Assembly (NCBI GenBank): GCA_003996215.1
Contig: QJPP01001624.1
Span: 62,001 to 126,000 of the forward strand
DNA length: 64,000 nucleotides
Direction of reading: 5' to 3'
Origin: Jaltomata sinuosa
Lineage: Eukaryota > Streptophyta > Magnoliopsida > Solanales > Solanaceae
Below are positions 36,801 through 47,315 of the stretch, piece by piece (position 1 is the stretch's first letter; the number at the start of each line of letters is the position of its first letter). A program made the translations under genes and the position numbers. The notes under the pieces are model-generated. The model was not told the DNA's origin. It saw nothing but the letters and a program-made list of their open reading frames with translations, and ran no database searches.

Positions 36801-38682
36801 TCAAAGAGAAACCAAATATAAGAACTTGGACCTCCTACAGAAGTATTACAGGTATATTCTGTATTGCATGTTTGTCTTGTATATTTTTCATGTAGCCTAT
36901 TGTGCATCACGGAAAAAGGGTATATACTCCCTCCGTTTAACTTGATATGAAGCTTAAGAATGTAAAAACGACTTTTAAATCTTGTCGCCTTAAACTAAAT
37001 GTGTGTATAACATTACTAAAAGCCCCTTTGAATCTTAAAGTCTTAAACATGTCAAATCATTCCTATAAGAGAGCGTCGTTATGGTAAAATGGGAATGTTG
37101 GAATCCAAAACATACTTAATATACAAAGTTAATATTCTTTTTGAAACAAAGACACATAAATCGAGACGGAAGGAGTACATTTTTACAGCTTTAGATTATC
37201 TATAAATGATTTGCTATCACAAAAACAACTCCGGATTGATCAAAGGAAGCAAAAAATAAAGAAAGAGAACCTTTTCTAGCCTTGGAGCAATGTAAAGTTT
37301 GTCTCCGTGTTACCTCTAGGTCACGGGGTTGAGCTGTGGATCAGCCACTAGTGCTTGCTTCAATGTAAGATGCCACCATCACACCCAACCCGACCCTTCA
37401 TCGGACCCTACATGAACGAGGGATGCTTCGTGCACCAGGCTGCCCTTTTACCATGTTTGCAAGCATTCTGGCAAATTTTTTTATTTTTTGGGCTCGAAAG
37501 ATTCTTCTCATCGTCGAATCATCTCCACATTTGCAGGACAGATGAGGATGCAGAAAGGGAGGAGTTATTTCTGTCACATTCTGAGACTGATGCTATTGTA
37601 AGATCTGCAACTCATGGTCATTTTCTCCAGAATTTGTGGTAACTCTGCTGCAAAGTAAAACTCAGTTACATCAAGCTACTAGTAATTTACTCTTGCCTAA
37701 ATGTTTCTTAAGAGTACTACTTCCTCGGTTTCAATTTGAGTGTCTTACTTTCCTTTTAAATCTATTTCAAGAAGGACGCCTCTTTCTATATTTGATAGCT
37801 TTTTCATTCCAACGACAATCTGTGTAGCAGGTTTAAGACCACAAGATTCAAAGCGCATTATACACATTTTTCGTTTAAGACCACATGATTCAAAAGTCTT
37901 CTTTATTTTCTTAAACTCTGCGTCTAGTCAAACTAAGACACTTGAATTGAAACGGAGGAAGTATAAGTTACTATGCAAGATATTCATTGTTTGTGACTTT
38001 AAAAGTTTAATCTTTCTGTGACAACCTCCCTTTAGTTTTGAGTTTAACTTTCATTTTAGACTAACACCTTTTTATTCTGTTAAAAATGTCTTTTCTGATG
38101 CAATTGTTTATGCTGTTCCAGAATATTAGTCCCAATTCTCAACAGGAGAAGAAGTTAGCATCGGCGAAAAAGAAAAGCAAGAGAGAAGCAATCTCTAAGA
38201 TCAAAACTTCAGAGAAAGCCAAAACTATACATTCTGAACCTTCATGTTCTGCCCCTCCTCCTGCACCATTTGGACTAATGGGCTACGCCTCATCTCCAAG
38301 TCAGATGACTATACCAATACCATCACCTCAAGCACCAGCAGATTCGCGAGAACCTGTAATGGCTAATACCGCGTCCAATATTCACTACCATAACCAATGT
38401 TCATATCCTGTTTTCCCAATGTATGCACCAAATACTGTCATGCCTTATGTATATTGGCATCAACCTAACGCGTTCGCCTCATTCCCTTACCCCTCTTCTT
38501 ATAGATCTATTGCACCTGGAAGCTGCATTTCAGTACAGCCATATTCTTCTTACTACAGTCATATGTCTCATAATCTTTTGATTCCAGAAACTTTAGGCAC
38601 TGAGAAGCAAAATGGAGCATCAAATGAGGCTAAAAGGGAGTCCAATAGCAGTTCAAGCAGTACAGATTCAAGAGAGAAGTAA
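33842..38682 (+). CDS. Recombinase-like gene: coiled coil plus Crypton/ZMYM-type tyrosine-recombinase domain
   Basis: Six coding exons: 33842-34042, 34898-35710, 35940-36130, 36645-36851, 37537-37597, 38122-38682; 677 aa, all junctions in phase. ATG 33842 follows a plausible leader-intron acceptor (TTTGTAG). Order: short coiled coil (about 30-60), basic KLKRRK, acidic DPDDSEDEDDQESDD, then about 295-480 a domain I align by eye with DUF3504 of animal ZMYM/KIAA1958 proteins. Matches are GIRHGSED (Arg308, like the catalytic GLRGG-E motif), LCPVKILEEEKAMRP, RQRMGRNKLKS and KALGITLLFMAGFPNDLVQ, ending QKYY. The expected HxxR reads FFFK and the late GH reads KY, so it is probably not an active recombinase. 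The tail is Pro/Ser/Tyr-rich with a basic KKKSKRE nuclear-signal candidate. Function unknown; a DNA-binding or chromatin role is inferred only. Confidence 0.75.
34108..34222. mobile_element. LTR-like fragment
   Basis: TGTGCCACATTGGTTGAGGG, TATACGGTCTTGGAGACGG and GGGATTGAGTTAGGCACCCG resemble the start of short LTRs common in Solanaceae. Single fragment in intron 1 of the recombinase-like gene. Confidence 0.45.
34443..34512. repeat. 35-bp perfect tandem duplication
   Basis: TTAAGCAGTGAAGTAATGG plus TTTATGCCATCATATG occurs twice head to tail with no mismatch, in intron 1 of the recombinase-like gene. Confidence 0.85.
34551..34668. mobile_element. Hairpin MITE (CTATGTTGCTCGGACTC family), copy 2
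   Basis: Starts CTATATTGCTCGGACTTC and ends GAGTCCGAGAAACATAG, with the central ATGTCGGATGCTCC / GGATCTGACACGT pairing. It lies in intron 1 of the recombinase-like gene. Confidence 0.8.
36927..37175. mobile_element. Stowaway-like MITE
   Basis: CTCCCTCCGTTTAACTTGAT at the left and AAATCGAGACGGAAGGAG at the right, bounded by TA. It lies in intron 4 of the recombinase-like gene. Confidence 0.78.
37280..37445 (+). mobile_element. SolS-type tRNA-derived SINE
   Basis: GCCTTGGAGCAATGTAAAG (A-box side), TCTAGGTCACGGGGTTGAGC (decayed B box), CATCGGACCCTACATGAACG and GTGCACCAGGCTGCCCTTTT are the landmarks of a common Solanaceae SINE. It lies in intron 4 of the recombinase-like gene, about 90 bases before exon 5. 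Confidence 0.75.
37720..37961. mobile_element. Stowaway-like MITE
   Basis: CTTCCTCGGTTTCAATTTGA at the left and TTGAATTGAAACGGAGGAAG at the right are inverted. It lies in intron 5 of the recombinase-like gene. Confidence 0.78.
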
Positions 38683-39369
38683 CAGGATTTCGATTTCTCT
38701 ACATGCATTTTGAGAAATAAGGTTAGGCATGTTGTTACTTGAAAGAACAGTTTTGGTAGCCCTGATGTAAGTAACTAACATTGTTGGGGTTGGGGACATT
38801 AAAAATTAGCTTATGTAAGAGAATCTCATTTCTTGTTTTGAAAGTGTTGTTCAATAGATTTCTCCATGTCCATAGAGCTCAGGTTTGCTTCTTCTTTAGC
38901 TTTATCTTTTCACAAGATGGTTCTTTTTCCATCAATTCCAATATACAGAATGTAAATTTGAATCATAAAAGACCAAACATATAAAAGAGGCCACTCTAGG
39001 CCACTCGATTATTTTAAACGGAGAGGTGCATTACTGACTTGAATGATGACAATATACAAATTCAGAAACTTTCTACTTGCTGGTACTTGCATAACAAGAG
39101 AAACTTAGTACACGGTTTCAAATATAATGGCAATAGCACATATCCAAGTAGATATGCTTGCCTTTGACCAAGGAGCAGAACAGTCATAAGTCATATGATA
39201 TAGACTTGACATAAAACACAGGTTACTGTGATTACGATCAGTCGAGTCTTAACAGAAAGACGTAAAGCTAAATATACCTGTAATAAGCATAAATATTACG
39301 CGAACACTTCAGGAATGGTAGCCTTATGAACTTCAAAATATAACCTTATTATTTCAGCAGTGATGCCTT
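38683..39369. other. Convergent 3' regions
   Basis: Spacer between the stop codons of the plus-strand recombinase-like gene and the minus-strand NLR. Expected to hold both 3' UTRs. No repeat or gene recognised. Confidence 0.5.
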
Positions 39370-42300
39370 CTACAAGTGATATCTCCTTAGACCAATGAAC
39401 CTCTCTGATGACAAGTTGATACCAAAAAAATCACAATTTTGACTGATTTTCACTTTTGGAATGTGCGTAATCTTGTACCAATCTTCTCCTTGTCCCAGCT
39501 TGCAACGTTTCTCCAATATTGCACAGCCCAAAATGTTCAAGGACTGGAGGTTCATTCTCTCCATACACTCTGGCAGTGAGGTAAGATTATCACACTGTAC
39601 TATGTTCAGTTCCTTGAGAGACGTAAGTTCTCCTAACCACTCAGGCAATAAAGTCAAACTTGGGAATCTACATACAGAAAGAGATTGCAGAGTGCGTACA
39701 TGCCGTAAAGCTTCAGGCAATTGCCAGAAAACCAACTCCTCAGGGTGAATAACAGTGTCTTCTCTAGAGTGGAACAATGGCAGACCATCAAGGTGAACGC
39801 GATGAAGGGAATTCAGGTGTTTAATCTCGTGTGGAAAAGAAACCAACTCTGGACACCCAAAAATTTCAAGTTCCTCCAGGGAAGCTAGGTGCCGGAATCC
39901 TTTAGACAGATATCTCAATCTATCAGAGAGGTTGATTGACAATTTACGGACTGAGGTAAGGCCTTGCAATCCCTGCTCTGGTAGAGACTCTAGTTGGTGG
40001 CAGCAAGCAATACGCAGGGACGTCAATGCAGTGAGACTTGCAAGGCTATTCGGCAGTACTTCCAGCTTTGAGAAATCCACAATCGACAATATTTCAAGAT
40101 CAGTGAGGTTTGTTAGCACCTCTTCAGGGAAAGAAGACAGTTCCTTGTTGTTAGCAATTTCTAGGCAGGTGAGACCGCAAAGATTAGAGATAGAGGCTAG
40201 CATCATGTTTGAGCATGTCATAATTCTCAAATTTCTGAGTGATAAAAGGCGTGGAAATGTCAGCAAAGGGCAGTCTTCAATCCACATTTCATGAAGACTT
40301 GGAAATTGATCTTCTCCTTCTTTGATTGAAACTCCTTTCAAATTCGGGAGGTTGCACATCTCAAGTGATTCCAAGGATGGGAACTTTGTTAATTGGGATA
40401 TTCCGTTTTCAAGGTCACTGTCAATGTACTCCACATGAATTCCCCTCAGCGAAAGAGATTTCAAACAAGGAAGCTGAGCTAGTGGAGGGAGATGCAAGCA
40501 GCATCTACAATCATGAAGATAAAGGGTAACGATACTTCTCAAAACTGAATCCCTCATCCAACTTGCCAAGCGTGTACTTCTGAAACCGGATACCTTCAAA
40601 TGCTTAAGGTCGGAATGAGGTTCTAGTGCTTCGAGCACCTGCAGATCAACACCCTGTGATGACTCACACTCAGCGGAATGGTTCCAGTACAAAGCTAAAC
40701 TTTGGAGGTTTTGCTTTGAACTTAGAGCTTCTTTCGCCTCCATATGATTTTCAACCCTCTCAAGGTGTTCAATAACTAGTTCTCCCCGGAGATTCAAGTC
40801 TCGCAATTCACTAAGCTTGGAACATCTTCTTTTCCCTATGACAAACTTGTTTAAAGTCTTGAGGTGTGTCAATTGTCCGATATTAGGAGGCATGTGACTC
40901 AATGGACAGCCTCTTAGCCGAAGATGTCGAAGATTTCTTAGATATCTCAGATGTTTTGGTAAAACACGAAGTAAGCAACAATCTTCTACACTTAGCATCT
41001 GCAGGTTCTGAAGAGAACATATACTGTGAGGAAGACTCTCAATACATGTACTGAAAAGGTCCAAATACCGTAAATGTATTAGATTTCCGATTGCACATGG
41101 CAATTTCTTTAACTGAACAGAGCAGAAAATCAACACCCGTAAAGAACCATACATTGTTATTGTTGAGGGGTTGTAAGGCATAGTACTTTTAGGAAAAGCA
41201 AGAAATGACTTATCTTCTGCATGTATTGTTGCATGGCGCATTCTGCTTGCCGATATCATTTCCCCTCCTTCAAGTTTTGTTGCATTAACTCCGTCATCCA
41301 TTATAGAGTGGGCCAGGTCATGAACAAGATCATGTATCTTAAACAACATCCTCCCATCTGAATTTTGTTGCACTTCTTGGAACAAAGATCGCCAGTATAA
41401 TTCATTCCACACTTCATTACCCCTATCCTCAGGTTCCAAGTTTCCCTCGGATGAGATAAATCCGTTGGCCATCCAGAAATGAATTAGCTCTTCTTTGTCA
41501 ATTTTGGAGCCCTTCTCAAATATAGCACAATAAGCAAAACAGTTTCTCAAATCTTGAGGAAGGTGAAAATAGCTCAACCTTAGAGCAGGCAAGATTGAAC
41601 TTCCGTCTTGTGGCAAATTCCAAAAATCGCTATCTCTGACAAACAACCATTCTTTTTCATCACTCTTAAAGCGCAAAAGACTTCCTAGAGCTTTAGCAGC
41701 CAGAGGCACCCCACAACATCTTCTTACAATCTCTTTTCCAATATCCACAAGTTTGGGGCTTTCTTTTCTATCTAGGCCAAATGCACGTTGCTTGAACAAC
41801 AACCAACAGTCATACTCTGACAAGCAAGATAAACGATGTGGCTTTACCGTTCCCATAATTGAAGCAACCTTTTCTAGGCGAGTAGTGGTAATAACTGAAG
41901 TACCGCTAGAACCAAATGGTAGTACGGCTTTAAGTTTATCCCACTTCTCCTGATCTTCATTCCAAACATCATCTAAAACGAGTAAATATCTTTTCCCTCT
42001 CAACAAGGTTATGAGGTGACTTTGTAAAGAAGCTAACTCAGAAACATTTATATCTGTCCCAACTATGGCTTCAAGGATTGCTCTTATCAACCTCTTCTCG
42101 TCAAAATTATATGACACACAAACCCAAATTTTCAAATCGAATAGTTCATGTACCCACACATCATTGTAAATTAATTGAGCAAGAGTTGTCTTTCCAAGAC
42201 CCCCCATTCCAACTATAGGGAGAACCAAAAGCTCTTGAAAATCATCAACATGCTTCATTAAGATTTCAACAATCTTCCTTTTGTCATCGTCCCTTCCATA

Positions 42301-42789
42301 GACTTCTGCCGGAGTTAAAACAAAGCCAGTTTCACGTACTTCCTCTGTTGTGGATAATCGTTTCTTTGAAGTCACTTCAGATAAATGGAATTTAATACGT
42401 TCCTCAGCAATTCCATCTAGTTTCCTGATGGCATCTTTAACCTTTTTCCCTATCTGACGACGGAACAAAAGATTCTCCAAAGAACAACCAGATGGCATGG
42501 AAATGCATCCAATTTTTCGGGCTTTTTCCTGCAACCTGATTGCTTTGGCTGCACATTCATCCAAGATATCATCAACTTCATAAGTAGCATTGTTTAGCTT
42601 CTGCAACCAGTTTCTTATTGCCTTTTCTTTCAGTTGTTCCTGGTCTGCATCCTGAAGGACAGCCTTGATTGTCGATAACGAGCTTGAAAGCTTTCTTAAT
42701 TCTTCATCAACACCATAAAGCAATCCTAGCTCCTTTTGAATAAAAGAGCTCAGATTTTGTAACAAAACTTCGATGAACGCTTCTGCCAT
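39370..42789 (-). CDS. CC-NB-LRR immune receptor (RGA/Rpi-blb1-like CNL)
   Basis: One coding exon, 1139 aa from MAEAFIEVLLQNL; the frame stays open 25 codons further upstream, but MAEAF is the family start and a splice acceptor lies just before it. Intracellular sensor of pathogen effectors. Coiled-coil N-terminus 1-150 with an EDVID-like YEVDDILDEC (70-79). NB-ARC: P-loop GMGGLGKTT (194-202), kinase-2 LLVLDDVW (269-276), RNBS-B GTSVITTTRLE, GLPL-like CCGVPLAAKALG, RNBS-D CFAYCAIFEKG. The MHD motif reads IHD (485-487) in KIHDLVHDLA. About 20 leucine-rich repeats follow (545-1110), ending EDWYKITHIPKVKI plus a short tail. No frameshift or stop is seen, so it looks functional. The closest named gene cannot be fixed without a search. 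Confidence 0.95.
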   Translation of the reverse strand: MAEAFIEVLLQNLSSFIQKELGLLYGVDEELRKLSSSLSTIKAVLQDADQEQLKEKAIRNWLQKLNNATYEVDDILDECAAKAIRLQEKARKIGCISMPSGCSLENLLFRRQIGKKVKDAIRKLDGIAEERIKFHLSEVTSKKRLSTTEEVRETGFVLTPAEVYGRDDDKRKIVEILMKHVDDFQELLVLPIVGMGGLGKTTLAQLIYNDVWVHELFDLKIWVCVSYNFDEKRLIRAILEAIVGTDINVSELASLQSHLITLLRGKRYLLVLDDVWNEDQEKWDKLKAVLPFGSSGTSVITTTRLEKVASIMGTVKPHRLSCLSEYDCWLLFKQRAFGLDRKESPKLVDIGKEIVRRCCGVPLAAKALGSLLRFKSDEKEWLFVRDSDFWNLPQDGSSILPALRLSYFHLPQDLRNCFAYCAIFEKGSKIDKEELIHFWMANGFISSEGNLEPEDRGNEVWNELYWRSLFQEVQQNSDGRMLFKIHDLVHDLAHSIMDDGVNATKLEGGEMISASRMRHATIHAEDKSFLAFPKSTMPYNPSTITMYGSLRVLIFCSVQLKKLPCAIGNLIHLRYLDLFSTCIESLPHSICSLQNLQMLSVEDCCLLRVLPKHLRYLRNLRHLRLRGCPLSHMPPNIGQLTHLKTLNKFVIGKRRCSKLSELRDLNLRGELVIEHLERVENHMEAKEALSSKQNLQSLALYWNHSAECESSQGVDLQVLEALEPHSDLKHLKVSGFRSTRLASWMRDSVLRSIVTLYLHDCRCCLHLPPLAQLPCLKSLSLRGIHVEYIDSDLENGISQLTKFPSLESLEMCNLPNLKGVSIKEGEDQFPSLHEMWIEDCPLLTFPRLLSLRNLRIMTCSNMMLASISNLCGLTCLEIANNKELSSFPEEVLTNLTDLEILSIVDFSKLEVLPNSLASLTALTSLRIACCHQLESLPEQGLQGLTSVRKLSINLSDRLRYLSKGFRHLASLEELEIFGCPELVSFPHEIKHLNSLHRVHLDGLPLFHSREDTVIHPEELVFWQLPEALRHVRTLQSLSVCRFPSLTLLPEWLGELTSLKELNIVQCDNLTSLPECMERMNLQSLNILGCAILEKRCKLGQGEDWYKITHIPKVKISQNCDFFGINLSSERFIGLRRYHL

Positions 42790-42870
42790 GTTGCCTAGCA
42801 AATCAAACCAAGGAAAATTATGATTAGTTAAAATATCAGTAGGAAAGCTTTCAGAATTGTTCAATTTAAC

Positions 42871-42989
42871 CTACGTTGCTCGGATTTTTCAAAAATACCT
42901 CCATGTGCGTGTCGGATCCTCCAAAGTAGTGCATTTTAGGATGATCCGACACGGGTGTGGCAGCAGTTTTGAAGATTCCAACAACATAG
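42871..42989. mobile_element. Hairpin MITE (CTATGTTGCTCGGACTC family), copy 3
   Basis: CTACGTTGCTCGGATTTTTC, GTGTCGGATCCTCCAAAGTA, GATCCGACACGGGTG, ACAACATAG. It lies inside the putative NLR leader intron, 82 bases above the ATG. Confidence 0.8.
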
Positions 42990-43449
42990 TAAAGTTATTC
43001 TGTTTTATCTTTCTTTCAGCATAATTTGAAACATTTAATTACTTGATCTGATAGAAGCAAACTTGACTAGTTATTTATCTGTGAACTACTTCTAACAATC
43101 TTGTTATAAAATATTGTTAGGGAAGTTCAATGATCATAGCCAGGGGAAGAGCTAGGTAGGGCCGAGGGGGTTCATCCGAACTCCCTTCAATGAAAAGTTA
43201 CACTACTTACACATGGTTAAAATTACTGTTTATGTATATATAGTAAATGTTGAACCCCTTTGGCTCCTTCGTATGTTTACTTCTTCATAATGTGAACCCC
43301 CTACGTAAAAATTCTGGCTCCGCCAATAGCTCTCTAAATGCAACACATCTAAGAGAGTGCATGCCATTTTATTAGGTTGAACATAATTCTCTAGCATCAC
43401 TCTGCATAAAAAACTTCTTTTTTTATGACCGAGAAATAGTTTGGGGTTG

Positions 43450-43640
43450 ATCATTAGGATCAACCACAGCCTTCGAAACTCTAGGATAACGGGCCAGTCC
43501 CTCTCCCCTTCTCTACTTAAATACGAGACTTAGTTCTAATGGTGCAAGGATCGAACCTCGAACCTCTAACCTCTAACCTCTAACCTAAGTGATAAGTCCC
43601 TCAACCTTTGCCAGTTGAAACTATATACTGCCACAATATA
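43450..43640 (-). mobile_element. SINE-like repeat with 7-bp expansion
   Basis: On the minus strand AACTGGCAAAGGTTGAGGGA and GAGGTTCGATCCTTGCACC look like tRNA-derived A and B boxes. Next to the B box the plus strand has CTAACCT repeated (CCTCTAACCTCTAACCTCTA), a 7-bp microsatellite that is not the plant telomere repeat. Family uncertain. Confidence 0.45.
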
Positions 43641-44135
43641 TATAAGTTTTGTTTTTAAGTGAATCTGCTAAAGTACAGGGAGCTAGTTCTTACCTTACTA
43701 ATCCTAATGAGGTAACAAGTTCAATTTTGATATTAACACAAGAAATTTTGACTGACAGCTTGCACGTACCTCAATTAATCTACCACACAACCTACTATGA
43801 CTCACAAGCACAGTACTTGATGAGGTCACAACAACAGAGTACTTTATAAGATATTAACACAATTTAATAAGAAATCAGAATTGGAAAAAGTAAAGAACTA
43901 AATCACACATAAACCCCTCTTACTAAAATTTCAATATTTGTGAATTGTTGAAGTAAATTTCTTGAACTTACCAGATATAGTAGCAAATATGTTAGGTTCT
44001 GGAATTGAATTTCTCAAAGTGAAGTAGGACTTTAAGCAAGTATCACTAGAACAAATCAACAAAGAGACTCCTTTTTTTCTCCTCCACCTATAATAAATTA
44101 TTATTTATTTGCTCAAATGTCAAATAAACATAGTA

Positions 44136-44369
44136 CTCCCTCCGTTCCAATTTGTTTGACCTATTTTTCTTGTCAATTCGTTTTAAAAAAATGATCCTTT
44201 TCATTTTTAGCAAGTCTTTAGTTTCAACTTTCCACGTGACAAGTTTAAAATCACAAGATTGAAGGGCATATTAGTACATTGATATATCTTTAATTTAAGA
44301 TCACCAGATTGAAAAATCTTCTTTATTTTCTTAAATTGCATGTCAAATCAAACAAATTAAAATGAGAGA
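44136..44369. mobile_element. Stowaway-like MITE
   Basis: CTCCCTCCGTTCCAATTTGT at the left and ACAAATTAAAATGAGAG at the right; the right end is decayed. Confidence 0.7.
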
Positions 44370-45569
44370 AATATTATTTTAATTTGATCTTGGATCTTCT
44401 GCCAAGTATTCTATGATATTTTTTTAGAGGATTTGGAATATGGTTTGATTGGTCAATTTTGGAGTAAGACATAAAGGTATGTAGTAGTTGGGATATTAAA
44501 TAATTGAGATACTGGTCAAAAAACACATTTGAAATATCACTTTTTTACGAGTTTTATATCTGAAGTATTAGATATTTGTGTTTCTTATTTGATCTATTAT
44601 CGACTATTTATCAAAACACACCTAGAAACAAACTTGACGGGGAGTAATTTTCTGCGCCAAAAGTCTCAAGGGTAAAGCCTATTTTGGGTGAGTATTTCAA
44701 GCTTAAATTGTCCGAATGGGAGAAATAATTGTGTTGTTTATTGTTTCTGCTTTAGTGAGGCCTCTAGACAGAGTGAAGTATCAAAAACACACCTAAATTA
44801 TCTCTTTTTATTGAGTTTCATACATAAATTATTGAAAGTGTGAGTTTCATACCTAAACTATCACTCATAAGTTTGAGAAACACACCTCAATTAATATGTG
44901 ATGGTGTGTGTACTACACCTTTTTTTTATTTAAAAAATTCTGTCATGTGGCACTCCGCTTGAATTTTTTTTCCACCTTGGCAAAAATTAAATAAATTATT
45001 AGTATTAAATTAAAATTAAATATTTATCGTGTTGAGAAACAATGAAGAAGTAGGGAAGAGTTTAGGGTAAAATCAATTGAAAAATAAAAAAAAATGACGT
45101 GTCAGCTAAAAAAATAAAAAAAATAAGTCACGTCATCAGAATATTTAATAGTCGCACGCGCCTAAATGTGTTTGTACACAAACACTAGGTCCAGTCAATG
45201 TTGAAATGTGTTTTTCAAACTAATGAGTGATAGTTATTAGTACATAAAACTTAAACTCCTGATTTTAAACTCAAAGTCATTCTTGCTATAATAACCATTA
45301 GACTAATTATCAACTTGCTATAATAACCACTAATCAACAAGTTGTGTATCTTTTCAGAACGAAAGGGGGAAAAGAAAGATTTATGTAAGTGGTGGATGAG
45401 TGAGACTTGATGGGAAATGGGGAACATTTTCAAGGAAGACAAAGGCCAATATGATGATGATGTGCCCACTTATCTTCACAAGGAGAAAAAGAAGAACAAA
45501 AGTATTGAAAAGGTGTATTTGTTATCAACGTGCCCTTTAATTTGGTCTCAGTTGATATTTATGCAGTGA

Positions 45570-45710
45570 ACATTTAAACTTGTATAAAGTTGAATAAATA
45601 GACATACGAGTCCTATGTGGCGTCCTACGTAGCTTCTCACGCGAATTGCCATGTAGGACACCATGTAGGACGTGTGTGTCTACTTGTTAAACTTTATACA
45701 AGTTTAAGTG
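45570..45710. repeat. Inverted repeat (MITE-like hairpin)
   Basis: TAAACTTGTATAAAGTT at the left and AACTTTATACAAGTTTA at the right are perfectly complementary. AATAGACA / TGTCTA and CATGTAGGAC / GTCCTACGT blocks extend the pairing. No flanking duplication was identified. Confidence 0.75.
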
Positions 45711-47099
45711 TCTACTTGCGTATACCCAAAATTGAAAGGCACAAATGCCAGCATGCTGCAAGTTAAAGAGCATGTTTATGTATTATATGCCAAAAAAGTT
45801 AAGTCGAAATACATCGACAATATTTCAAACTTGTTAGTAAATTTTACTTAGATATTCAAACTATAATATGTTCCAGTTGAGCATCTAAACACATGATAAC
45901 ATGTTCATATTAAACACTTTCAGCTAAAATTTTAGAAAAGCTTGTGCACATATTCTCAAATGTCCATTAGTGAATTTTCTTACTTATTTTCTGATGTTTA
46001 ATAAATAAACAAAAAAAATTATTTCAATTTTTTTTTATATATAACTTAGGCAAACACTATGAGGTGGGGACAGTCATGCGGAGGAACGAGGTTAGGGTAG
46101 TAGTATTGGAGGGTGAGGAGGAGATAATCAGTGTGAAATGTCATATATGAAATTTATTTTTTCTACTTTCACCAGAAAAATTATTTTCCTGATTTTTTAA
46201 AAAATTACTTTTTAGACAATTTTTTCCTTTTTTTTACTAATCAAACATGAAAAAATTGAAAAATATTTTGTCGGTAACAACTAACAAACATGCCCAATGA
46301 CCCAAAGATGAAATAATATCTCATATTGTGCCTCATGTTCCTCCACTTATTTGCACCTACACTTTTAAGATTATGTTAAAGTTTATGACAATTTTCTTGT
46401 TGTGGTGGTGTTTTTCCCATCCAAGATGGCATATTGTATCACATTCATTGGCTTATTGAATGTTGTCATAAACTTGGACATGTAATCAAATTTGTCCAAA
46501 TGCCCTATTATCTTGTGTTGATATACATTACTTGAGTCGAGTATCTTTGAAAACAACCTTTTTATAATCTTCACGAGGTAGGGATAATTTTTATATACAC
46601 TCTATCCTTTTCAAATTTCACATATGAAATTATACTAAATATGTTATTGTTATTATCTTGTTTATGAATCTGCTAATTGTAAAGGCTGATGAAAGGAATT
46701 AATGAGTCATCTATGTATCACTCAAAATATGACATATTCCATTACTTAAAAGTATATCACATTCTTTGATTATGCATGTCAATCTTAATTAGAACATATT
46801 TGAGGTTTTGCGACTTATTGAGGCTAATACGTATTTTTTTTTAAAATAATATATTTTAAGTGATTAACTTATTACGTAATGGACTATTGAAAACACGTGC
46901 AAAAACTTTTCTAAAATTTAAGTAAAAAATGTATAGTAGAAACACTTATTATGTGTTTAAATACTCAATCTGAACAAATTGTAATTAAAATGTAAGTAAA
47001 ATCTATCGATAAATTTAAAAAATTATCGATATACTCCACCTTTAATATTATATTCACCACATGGTGGGACATAAAATAGGATCATGAGAGAGCACCTTG

Positions 47100-47315
47100 T
47101 TTACATAAATTTTGTTTGACAGGGCTCCATTTCATGCTATGCAAAAAAAAATTCTATTCGAGGTTCGATATTCGTATTGGAGTTGGACTAATTCGAATTC
47201 GCGTCACATTGAGCCCATTCGGGAGAAGCGCTCCCTACCAAAGAGTTTTTCATACCCAAAGCTTGAAATCGAGACCTCTGATTAAGAGACGAGCAGTCCC
47301 ATCCACAACAACCAC
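47100..47315 (-). mobile_element. tRNA-derived SINE, minus orientation
   Basis: On the minus strand: GATGGGACTGCTCGTCTCTT, ATCAGAGGTCTCGATTTC (B-box-like), TAGGGAGCGCTTCTCCCGAA and TCGAATTAGTCCAACTCC. This is the best-preserved copy here of the SINE family decayed at 3355, 10590, 10755, 17020 and 19405. Confidence 0.65.

Larger units (their letters stand above)
42795..43971 (-). other. Putative NLR leader intron
   Basis: On the minus strand a strong donor (CTG|GTAAGTTC, exon edge 43972) and an acceptor (TTTGCTAG|GCAAC, exon edge 42794) sit so that the exon resumes five bases before the NLR ATG. The 5' UTR exon would lie upstream of 43972. The span contains a hairpin MITE at 42871-42989, a decayed repeat near 43130-43330 (GGGGGTTCATCCGAACTCCC, TTCTGGCTCCGCCA) and a SINE-like block at 43450-43640. 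Transcript support is not available. Confidence 0.6.

Noticed and set aside
39461..40529. Plus-strand open frames opposite the NLR
   Set aside because: Complements of LRR coding sequence with no family resemblance.
43565..43590. CTAACCT repeat as an interstitial telomere tract
   Set aside because: The unit is CCTCTAA, not the plant CCCTAAA, and it extends a SINE-like B box.
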